A stretch of DNA of 64,000 nt from Ampelocalamus luodianensis. Its lineage: Eukaryota; Streptophyta; Magnoliopsida; Poales; Poaceae. The stretch spans positions 10,664,001 to 10,728,000 of the forward strand of contig CM070633.1 in the NCBI GenBank assembly GCA_036346255.1. The letters are read 5' to 3'. Both the position numbers and the translations under genes were made by a program. This document shows, piece by piece, positions 13,001 through 25,000 of this stretch. Under the pieces are notes generated by a model. The model did not search any database. It had not been told where the DNA came from and saw only the letters and a program-made list of their open reading frames with translations. Within the stretch, counting starts at the first letter, position 1, and every line of letters starts with the position of its first letter.

Positions 13001-16000
13001 AAAAAGCTTCCTTTCTTCTTTTCAGAAGAAATTGTAACACCCTAGGTATGTCCGAAACAAACCAACCGCCTGGTTTTCATTCTTGTGTCGCCGAAAAAGG
13101 TCAAGCAGTGTTTGTTTAGTTGGTTACTTAGGAATTATATACCAGTCTAAAAGCACTGCATAGATTAAGCAGTGTTTGTTTAGTTGGTTCCTTAGGAATT
13201 ATATACTAGTCTAACAGCATTGCATTTACCCATATGGCACTAAACCCAACACTCCCTGGCATTGGTAGGCTAGGCTGGGGTGTTGCATATTAACACTAGA
13301 TACAAGCAGGGATCAAAAACCCGTTACCGGGCACAATCCCGTTCAGAGCCCGGTAACGGTAACCGGAGATCCCGGTAGAAAACTGGATGAATTTCGTCCA
13401 AATAAATTTGAATTTGAGATGTTTCCGCTGGAATTTTGAATTTGAATTTGAATATGAAGGATTCCGGCCGGGATTTTGAATCCCGGACCCCACCGGGAAA
13501 TCCGGTAAGTTACCGGCCGGTTTTTTGTTCCCTGGATACAAGTAATGTAATAAACTTTTTTTATAACTAAAATGGAATAACATATCAAAACTAGACCTTA
13601 GTGGACAACAGGAATGTTGAAGTCGAACGCTTATAACACTGCATTTCACAGGTAAAGCCAAAAAACTTCAGTATAGTGCATGGCCCTTCACACGTTGCTT
13701 GGCTAGACTAAACTCCAACTACGTAACGCCAATTATGTTAACGGTAGCACATTAAAAACAAAATAATGATACTACGATATAATCCAAAGAATAGAAAAGG
13801 AAGGGCCAATTCTACTTCATCCAATAGCAGCATGAGGTAAAACCCAAGGTAAACCAGGGTGTTTTGCATGCTGGTAGAACTAAGCTTCTAGCATGTTGGT
13901 AGAACAATATTTCTAGCATGGCACTGTGGTTTGCACTAGGCTACATTTAACGAGGTGCCAGACAATATCAGAGATGATTACGGAATATTCCAGAGCAGCA
14001 CAGCAGATGTCTAAAGAGAGAACTCCCTCAAAATCGGACAAGTTGAACTAGCAATCTGATGAGGGTTCTCATGTGATACACACTAAAATACCCATATTTC
14101 ATGCCTTGCATTTAAACAAAGTAATCCGAAAGATCCATGCAAAAAAATGAGATTAAATAGACAATACCAGTAAGAAGGCTCCCTGTGACGTGGATTGTAT
14201 AATGCATGTAGTGTCGACCCATTAGTTGATGCATTGGTTTCATCCTTCTCATCACCAGCGACCAGTTTTACTTGATTTATATTATCAGAACCACCCTCAG
14301 TATCAGAATTGTATTTCTGGGTAGCTAATATGTCATTGTGTTTATCTGGCATTGTTGAGGAAATAGCAGGGTTATCGGTGCTCTCTACAATGTCTTCAAA
14401 GTGCTCAATATCATCATCAACAGATTCACTCTGGAGCACAATCGCCCTGAAAATTTAGATGTAAAATATATCTTCAATAAAAATCTGATGACATGTTTTG
14501 ATTATGAGTTATGACAACTAATCACATACCATAATGGTGGCTTTGCTTTAAGGACCTCTGACAGTATGAAAAGGCATCCACAAACATATTGAGGAGGCTG
14601 TTGAAGAGCCACCTGTTCAGAGACATTACAATTCAATTATAGAACTTCCATAGTTTTATTCAATTCCGTAATCATAATGCATAAACAATACTGGTAAAAC
14701 TAAAATATTAAGTATTTCAAATTTGTTATTATTGTGCTGATCCAGAGACATTAAAGAAACTTTCATCGTGTTTACAGAAAAATAACTTCATTTATTGGGA
14801 AAGAATCAATGAAAAAAAAGATTAGGAATCGCAATGCTATTATACGCGTCCGGAGGAGTGTCAGAATAATATTATTCTATAATCCAATTGTGCAAGGTCT
14901 CACTAGTCACTAATAGGACTTCGCTGCACAGGACAGATCTTCGTCGAAAACCTAACTCCACCCGGTATTTTCATACGCCTTAAAAAGTCTAAGGGGGTAG
15001 TATAAGATTTGTAGTAGGGAAGAGAATTTGCCTTTTGATTTGGATTGAGTATGCTATTTTTCTGCCAATGGTTATTATGGGGTCGAGGTGCTCGGGGCTG
15101 TCACCACAGCAGCTCGCCTCGCCAAGCTCGCATATGGCATCCGCCTTGAGGCCATGGTGTCTCTCTCCATAGCGTCGCCATGGCGCAGTCAGGTGTCGCC
15201 TAGAGGGAAGGCGGGTGCCATGGAGGTGGGTGTTGACTAGGGTCCAATTTCTGAGCGGGAAAGAAAAGCAAAGCGTGTGAGTGAGAGTAGGAGCGAGGGA
15301 AAGGGCGAAATAAAACCAGAGAGGGGGGTGTTGTGGACCCGTTTGTAGGACAAACGTATCAACGACGACAGTCGAGCTGCCATTTCCAATCCAGCGACAT
15401 CAGCGGCAGGATTGCCCAGTTCAGAGCCTCCAGCGGCAAGTTCAGTTCTTATCGGCAACACCATGACAGCTACAGCCGACGGGAGTCCCGGGAGTCTGGT
15501 TTGGTAAAGGACTCGTTGTGGCGCTCGTTTCGGAAGAAACGGTGACTTCAAGTTTGTTACGGTTATCAGTATAGATATGCTATAGATAAACAGGATTGCT
15601 TAGGAAGTTGTAACAGATAAGGATAGTTTATAATTAGTAAGTTGCTCCATTGACGAAATTGCTTAAGAAAGAAGCATTTGTCTAGACTCCACAGGCTAAA
15701 ACCACATTTCTTGCTCTCAAGGCTGCTCTTGTAACAGGTCCGATACTTCAACTACCAGACTTCACCAAATCATTCTTGGTCGATTGCGATGCATCCGATA
15801 CCGACTTTGGGGCAGTCTTACATCAGGGTATGGGACCGATTGCTTTTTTCAGTAGTGCAGTGGCCCCTCATTGTTAGAGATATATGTATAGTGTGTTATT
15901 CCCCATTGTTATGAGGGGTTATTTGCATATTCATCACCTGTACTTTGTGTATATATACTGGCCCTTTAGCCCCCAGGTAATACAAGTTGCTATTCCTAAC

Positions 16001-19000
16001 ATGGTATCAGAGCCAATTAGGTTTTCCTCTCCCGGACGCACAACTCGTCCTCCCCTGCCCTAGCCGCCGCCGCCGGCTTCCCTCCTCTGCAATCAATGTT
16101 TTGGAATGGCATATACAAGTTTGCAGTAGCACAAATAATATTTCATATTTGCATAGCATACTAGCAACTAGCTCTTTTCAGTGGTATATGTGTAGTTACA
16201 AACTTAAATAGAATATTTACGTAACATTCACATCATTAAAATCAGCTATCATGTTAAATAAAGAGCCATGTTCAAACAACAAACCTGCAGCAGCCGCTTC
16301 GAAAATGCAGCTACCCTCTTGAACATTAAATCATTCTTCATTGCTTTCACCAACAGCCCTAGAAATAATTCTGGCTGAAATATGTAAGACATAACCAGTC
16401 AGGTAAACTATAACATAAAGGTGCCTAACAATGTATAAGTGTGCAAAGTTCAAAGCTACTTTCTTCATGGTTACTTCTCAGGCTAACCAAACCATGTTAT
16501 TACTTGAAGTTCAAAGAAGGGTAAAATCAAGAATAATTCAGAACTCATAGAAGTAAAGCAAGCAAAAAAGGACCAGGAGCTTAAACCTTTGATGAACTAA
16601 CAGCTGCAGGACTCAAAAGTTTTGCATACAACGCACGGTAAAAGCGGTCGCTTGCTATCTGATTTTTGGCAGAGATTTGGTACAGAAGCATTAACGACTG
16701 AACACCAACATTGAAATTCTCAGAGTGCACCTACATGAAACAAAAATGATTAGTTAGGGAAATCTTTATTTCCTTAAAACAACAACTTAGCAAGGTACTT
16801 CTTATCATTAACTAATAAGCTCACCAATCTGAATAGAATTGGTGTCTGAACTTCCACAATATCATCAACTTCTGAGCTTGCAACATATGGTAATGCTCTG
16901 TTTACACCCTGCATAAGATTATAAGATTAATACAGAACTAGAGACACAAGTCAAGCACCAATTTGAGCACAAGAAAGGAAAGACATGCATATGAGCATAC
17001 TGCTAGCACATAACATGAAGCAAAGACAGTATTCTGCAGTGTTAGTCTGTTCAACATACAGTTAAAAGTGCAGAGAGAATCCGGGAGTCCATCTCTATAT
17101 CTGATCTTGCTGATGGATCCACTTCATGGTTTCCATGAGAAATAGAGTCATTGACCTTGTCCTTTCTCCCCTTTGCTTTTCCATTTTCAACAGTTTTCTT
17201 GCCATGTTTACTGTGTTTATACCCTTTAGTATCACGGGAGCTAGACATGAGTACCTGACAAAACAGTGGCAAAAAATAAAATAAAAACATAGTTTAAATC
17301 TTTAAGGTCAAAATATACAAATGAGACAATTGCGAAAATGAACCAAACAACAAATGACAAAATTTGAAATATGTTGTGAATTGCAGAAAATTAAATCCTA
17401 AAAAAGAAAATGTTGTTGTATACTTCAACGCAATAGTGGTTGGTAACTTGGTATGACACAACACTAAAGACAACTCCTACAATGGGTTGCTCTTAAGTTG
17501 TCTCTGTGGGCCCCCAATCTTTTAATTCTTGCATGAAAAAAGTGTTTCTTATAGACAACAACTCATACAATGGTGTTTTTTTGTGCTATCATCTCCTTAT
17601 TTCATAGCTTGGGTCTTCTCTTCACCAAGGGACAGCAACTCTATCTCCTTGTTCTCTCTCTTCCACGTCAACAAAAATCATACTTGTTCTCTCTCTTCTA
17701 CGTCAACAAAAATCATGTGGCAGGACGAATAGACATATGACATCACGCCATTGTACATGCCCTAAGAAGACATGGGGCCAGTAAAATGGGGAATTGAGGA
17801 TTGTACCACCGGAGAGGGCCATGTGATGAAAGGACAGTAAAACTAAAGATGACAGGAAAAGGACCAAACACAAAATAACTGTTCCTACAGGATGCACAGC
17901 AGCAATTATGCACACATGCAAACCTTGAAAAGCGCAATGTAAACATCAACCAACCGCTTTGCGATTTTAGGTCCATCTCCCTTATTGGTAAGAAAAATCT
18001 GGCTCAAAAAGTTGACCTGCGTGATAGTAAATGAAGTTAATTAAAAGGCTATCTGCTACCACCATGACAACCATACTTCAAATAACTATACAGTAGTTTG
18101 GCTAGATAACTCAGTATATTCCAATATTCAAAAAGTAAAACTTTAGACCAAATATGAACTACAAGAGAACCAATGTGCTCTGTGCTCTGTTTATGACATA
18201 ATTGTGTTTGACATTATGAAACTATGTTACCATAAAAAGGTAAGATAAACAATAACATACAGCTTGGTATTTGGCCCTAAGCCCAACATGTGGTCTGAAG
18301 AGAAATGAGTCCACCTCATATATCAGTATATCACAACAATGTTATTGTGTTTATGACATTATGAAACAATGTTACCATAAAAAAAGTAAGATAAACAATA
18401 ACATACAGCTTGGTATTTGGCCCTAAGCCCAACATGTGGTCTGAAGAGAAATGAGTCCACCTCATCTATCACAACCATCTGCAAATTTAAAAAGTTCAAT
18501 GACACAAAACATAATTGAATTTTGTGAAGTTCTTTGTAAGCAAATATTCATAATTAACCATCTTGATCAAAATAGACAATTCATGACAATCAAAGAAATC
18601 TGACATCTTTGTAACGAACAAATGCATATACCTTCATATTTGGATGAACAGACAGGAGACGTGTTAACAGATATGCAGCACTTGATGCTGCCCTCCTTTC
18701 GGGATCTCCCAGCTGCATAGATAAAGTTGCATCAGGGCGACTAAAATATGTTCACTTCTCATAAGAATCTAAAGTATTGCTGCTCATACGTAATCTAAAG
18801 TTTTTTATCTTCAATCTAAATCATATCAGCTTTGCACATTTTAAAAGTGAATGGAAAAATATCAACAGTTACATTACTTGCATGGTGTAGAAAAAGGACA
18901 ACTCACTTTGTTAACAAGAGCTGTAAGTAACCGGCGTTCCTGTTCTGATTTTTTCTCTAAAAGGTTGAAAACCATCTGCAAATAAAGACTGTATAAACAT

Positions 19001-22000
19001 CTAACCACATTCAATATCACATGAACCATGAAGGGAAAAATAACAAAACAAGAAACAATAAAATATTCCTGAAAGGGAAATACACGAATAGTTTTGGTGA
19101 TGCTATGTCATGTGGAGACAATATTACCAGCGACGCCGCCGGCAGGATCAGCCCCAACCGGCGCATGCCGCAACTCCATCCAATTCGGTATCAACCGAAT
19201 AGGCTCTCTCTTAGTTCTTTATCTTCTCATTAGTTCAAAGATCAGATATCTTGTTTAGATTAGAGATAAGATTAGTCATTTGAATTAGAGATTGGTTAGT
19301 CAATTAAATAAGAGAGATGATTAGAGATAAAGTTAGAGATTCAATGTTTGGGGCAACTACTTAATAGCCAACCGCATGGTGATTGAGTGGAAGCAAGAAA
19401 TATCAAAAGGGTTTACCCAAAACTGCCGCACCCTGTGCTCTGGCGTGGCCGACACCACGACACCGCTGAGGCGCAGGCGTGTGGTTCCTTGTCCACTTCC
19501 TTCACACTCATATTTCTTGCACTCATTCTTGTCGACAAATTCAGGTCGTGACAATTTGGTATCAGAGCCAACTGTCACGCTTCCAATGGCCGATGTAATC
19601 ACACTCGAAGAAATTGCGAAGCACTTAAAGCAATGAATAACCAGAACTTCTAAGTCTCCCTCTCCTTGTACGTCTCTTCCTCTGTACCCCTTCTCTACCG
19701 AAGCCTCTTCTTCTCTGTCCCTCTGCTGTTACCATCTATCTACTGTTGTCTTCTTCAATACTACCCATCTACCCTTCACCAATCTAAGCCCATAACATGC
19801 TAGTAGCAGCACAAATCAGCATATGAAAGTCTATTTTATGAAGCTTGGATAAATAAATCCTGAAAAATTAAATGGCTTGCCACTTGCCAGATTCTCAAAT
19901 GACACAACTAATCAGAGTTCAAGCTTCCAGATTTGATGTAAGTCTCACACCTTGGCCGGAAGAGGAAACCAACCAGTTCCAGGCAAGATTTGAACCTCCT
20001 GGTTTTCTCTCATAAGTCAAGTAGGTATTTTTGTGTTCAAACCCAGTTCCTGGGAACTCTGGCTGGCAGCTGGTTCCCAAAAATGGCAGCCATAAATTTC
20101 AATTCAAAGTTTCATATAATAATTAAAAACACCCATCTGGTTTTTATATTTACCGGTACATGTCAGGAAATCCAGTTCTGTGCAGGAAATGACCGGTTCC
20201 CACCGGGAATACTAAAACATGCTACATATTTGATTGGAAAATTGTTATGGTCTAGGGTTTGGCTGTGTAAACGGTAAGAATGAGAAGTGGGAGGATCAAC
20301 GGCAAGCGACCGCCGGCGAGGCGGAACCGTCGTTTATTCAAGATGCGCCCGTGGCGTGCGAGAGAAGAGAGGGAGAAGAATTTCTCTTTATTGCTTGCCA
20401 ATCACACGATACACCAATCCTCCTTAAGTAGGATGGCTTGCCTACCAAACTGAATCTAAAGATGATTATCTTCCTAACAAATCCTGACTAGATAAGGACA
20501 TAAGGTAGCAAATTATCTTGACTACTAAGATAACAGAAGGGAAACTAATCAGACATGGCGCCAATCCACTCAGGCTGCGCCGTGCACACCAGAGTCGGAT
20601 GCTGCCACATCCTCCGTGCACCGGGGCTGGTTCCTCCTATGGTACTGTAGCCCAACCATTACAAAAACAGAGTTAGAACTTGGAACTATTCTTTTGGGGC
20701 TCAACAATCCCACATATAATCAGTTTAAACTTTAAAATATGATGGTTGGATAGCTATGCTATTTCAACAGCCATGTCTCAATAGCCAATCCCCATGATTT
20801 AGTACAAAAGGTACACATATCCATGCTTATCAAGTCGTCGACTAGTCGACGACTAGTCGTCGACTAGTCGACAAGTCGCTGGAGAAGGACCGACTAGAGG
20901 TGGCGACTCGACTTGCGCCGGTAAGTCGGGCGACTAGTCGACTAGTCGTCGACTTGCACGTCGACTAGTCGACTAGTCGTCGACTTGCCCGTCGACTAGT
21001 CGACTAGGCAGAGGCAAGTCGCCCGACTTGGGAGGAGGGATGTGGGGCCGACTGTCAGGCAGTGTCCAAGAGATAGAGTGAGGGAGGGAGGGCAGACCAA
21101 GTTGTCGGCTCGTCGTAGTGCTCCAGTCCAAAGCACACGCGTGACTCCAGTCCAGAGCTCCAGATCCGGTGGCCGCCGGCCTCGAGGCGGCTCGCGCACC
21201 GCCGCGCCGTCCTCGCCCCGGAGGTAGATCCGATCGTCGCCCTTCCTCCTTTCCTCGAGGCGAACCAAGTCGTCGCGAGCCGCAGCTCGCCGCTTCGTCG
21301 TTGCGCTCGGCGGACCATGTCGTCGCAGACTACTAGCTCGTCGCCGCCGTCTTTGCCGCCTTCGCTCGCCTCGGCGTTGGCTCGCCGCCTCGGCGCGCTT
21401 CCGCCGCCTCTCGCCGCGCTCCGTTGCCCATGTATGCTCCTCTCCTCTGTTCCTCTTCCTCTCTGTTTCTCTTGATCTCTTCTCTGTTCCGTGGAGCTGA
21501 GGGGGAGGGCTAAGGGAGGGGAGGAGGGATCTGGAGGACTCGAGGACTCGAGGTTCTGGAGTCTGGACTCCTCCTTGCTCGTGGAGGAGTGGAGGTTCTG
21601 GACTCTGGACTCTGGAGGTTCAACAAAGGGAAGGGAGGGGATAATGGGAATTGGGATTGCACAGCAGGGAAGGGAGGCGATATGCACTATGCAGTCATAT
21701 AAACAGTACATGTCGACTAGTCGGCCGACTAATCGACTAGTCGGCAAGTCGGTCACTAGGAGAGTAGTGTCGACTTGCCGACTTAATAACCTTGCACATA
21801 TCTCAGAACCATTAAATTCATGTCTGGCTACACAGGATAATTCACAACTAGATTACATGATATGCAAGTTTGTCTTTACAAAGTGCAAACCATGCTTAGC
21901 TGCCATAAAATTTATACTGTTTTGAAGGCAAGGCAATTTCTATTGCAGCTCCAACATATCTTATCAAACATTTGCTATTTATATTTCTGTTTTTTTTTCA

Positions 22001-25000
22001 TAACGACTGTCTTGTATAATGCATTCGATATTAACGTGATGTACAGAAAATAGTAGGACATGTTCAACCACAACTTCCCCAAACAATTTTTTTATTCAGT
22101 GAGACTATATATCTTTACCTAAACCAGAGCAAAGATAAAGTTAGTTTTCCAAATGAATACATAATTTGTGCTAACCTTCATTGATTTGTCCTTAAGATTT
22201 GGCAGCATATCCTTTAATGCATCCTCCAGTGCGATAACAAACTTCTCGTACCTGTAATAGTATTAATCAGAACATTAAAGTTGAAATGTACCATCACCAT
22301 GATCATGTATGAACAAACAAGTAAACAACATAAAAAGGTCTGTGTTGATTCATGTCTAATCGTCTATCCAATATTTTCCCATAGGTCTCAGCATCTGATA
22401 ATAATCAATTCAGTTGGATAATTTGTTGTGTAAGAATCATCAATAACTAGCTTGACATTTAAAACGCTGACCAATAGAACAATAAAGGGACCATATATAA
22501 CACTGGCAAGGAAACTAAGACCTAGTCAAGGATGGAAGGTCCAGCATCTTCATTTCATGAAAGTGTGAATGTGTGATACAAAATCTTTTTTTGCTACTCT
22601 TGCTTTTCAAAGCCAGTGAGGGTTCCTACATTAAAGGATTCTTTATCCCACAGTTCAGACTTCAGACCTACATAGCATTTACCCGAAATCCTGGATAACT
22701 CAAAGGTAAGTAGCCAAATAGTTAGTTTAGTAAGAAATACCTCTGTTTCAAGCAGTCCTCCCAATGCCAGAAGAGTAGAAGTGAGTAGCCATCTTTTGCT
22801 TCAGGTAAAAGGTCTAATGGGCGCTGAATAAGACTTTTCAACTTACGATCAGGCAATAACCTACCAAGAAAATAAAACCAATAACCAAGATGACAAGATA
22901 AAAATAAAAACCAACAATTTATGGGGTAAGGAAATAAAAATTGATGGTCTTAATTAAATAGCCCATTTAATGATCTAAAACAGATCACACATAAGACAGC
23001 CGTCGCTTGCTCATATGTGTCTTAATTTTTGCAAATTACTTTTCCCGCATTACTGCATGAAAAAAACTACAGAAAAGAGGAGGAACGAACTAGTCATCCA
23101 CAACTTGTTTCCTTAATTACCTATCTAGACTCATCCTTATAAACCACCCGCACCTTATTCACTCACTTCCCCTATCTATAAGTAAATCCAACGAAATTAA
23201 GTAAAGCAAGATATTTAGTTAAAATCGGGTACCATATTTATTTTAGCAATTCATAAAGCACATTACTAACAAAACTTGAAGTATAATTTTCAGTCTATGG
23301 GTTGCAGGTTTGTACCTTTGTTTGAATTTACTATACTAACAACACTATTAGTGTTACTGATACATCTACCAACTAAACAAGCTAATGAAACCTGCAAATA
23401 GAGGCACAAGGTAAACAAGAGTCCAGTTTTCAGCCTTTGCTTTCAGATTTTTTTGTTGTCAAATAAGTATTGTCACTTTTGACACAACTTGTGACCATTT
23501 TCAAATGCGCTGCACTGACAAAATTTCTCACCACTCACAAATTGGTACGTACACCAAAATCAAAAGCATCATGAAATGGGATCAAACATATAAATATAAT
23601 TGAACCATTAATAAATAATGTCATATCGAAATAACTACTGCAGCATCAGGTTGCTATTGAGTGTTCATGGTGCCATTTTAATATTGTTATTTTGTGACTA
23701 TACAAACACTGAGCACAATATAACTGTAGTAACACAGTAGAACAGAATAAGAGGATAAAAACTCCAGCCAAAAGAGGGGAAGAAAAGCCAATAATGGAAG
23801 AAAGTCTAGTCTAACTCAGATGTCAAGGACAAGAAATTACTACGCTGGAAAGACAACAGATATGCAAGATTCTAATGAAGCTGTTTTGAATGCTTTGCTC
23901 ACAATTAATTACTTGCGTAGGCCTAGCACTCTATAGCAAAACCAAGATAAGGAATAAGATATTGTAAATTTTACATGACACGGCAAACAATAAAGAATAC
24001 CCCACAAATAAGAACAGTAATTACTAATTAACTGTAATACATATTTTGCACCAGTAAAATAGGGAGCCTTCAACACAAACACAACACAAGCAGTGTAGCT
24101 CAATAAGATGGCTCCCACAAGGATGCATTCCGATTCAATAAACATATCCATGAAACGGCAGCAAGGAAAAGGAGGTACAAAATAGTACCAATAAACACCA
24201 CAAGAATTGCTTTAGCATGCCACAAGGGAAATTTAAAACAAAGGTGGTTTCACAAATCACAGCTTATGTGGAGGTAGCTAAAAGGTCACGAAAAATATAC
24301 AAGATTACAAAAGCTTCTACCTGAGGAACAACTCCTTCAATGCATCAAAGCCTGTGAACGCATACCTTTTCCCAACCTTTGATGTAACCATACCTGTTGT
24401 GATTTATTTTTTCCAAAAGAGAAAGAACCTCTTAGAGTATCTATGAAAAAATAAAAAACAAACAAGAAGATCTGCAAAACGATCATGGCATGAAAAGCCT
24501 AGCTATACTGAAGATTGCAAATAATATGATTGCAAATGAGGCAAAACATAATTAATAAATTTAAAACAACTGCAGCAAAATAAATTTCCCGTATGCACAG
24601 ATAGATGGACTTTAAATCCAAGCACTAGATAATCTTACAGGATGTCTAATTGGTAATTGCATTGCATGTATATAGTATCAATTGATAGATAATAAAATGT
24701 CAAAACCTATTATGTGAGTTGATATTTATTTGCCATTCATTGTACATTTTCAAGTTTTTGATTGATGATGGTTATCTGAAATTATGCTATTTCATCAATA
24801 TTTATTAGATAGACACGAGTATGAGGCATAAGGCCCGCTGAGGTTCTTCTTCTAAGAAGATTGGTTATATTATAAGTCCGTTTTAAGAAGGAACTCTACA
24901 AGAGGAGACTAGATGCAGAACATGACCTCAACTCCTCAAAGTGAGTCATCTCGGTGCGATTTGACTCTAGTAATCTTTCTCCAGTAGCAAGCAACTCATT

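Larger units (their letters stand above)
14613..16284. other. Intron 12-13 region holding retrotransposon debris
   Basis: Host intron sequence of 1.67 kb between exons 12 and 13. It is enlarged by a gypsy pol fragment and a truncated Copia 5' end (annotated separately). The GC-richer block 15060-15560 has an open frame on each strand but no recognised domain; it may be leader or LTR sequence of the same gypsy remnant. Confidence 0.5.

Noticed and set aside
21055..21756. 233-codon minus-strand open frame in the hAT element
   Set aside because: Low-complexity Glu/Arg/Ser-rich translation without transposase or other motif. It may derive from captured DNA but cannot be called a gene.
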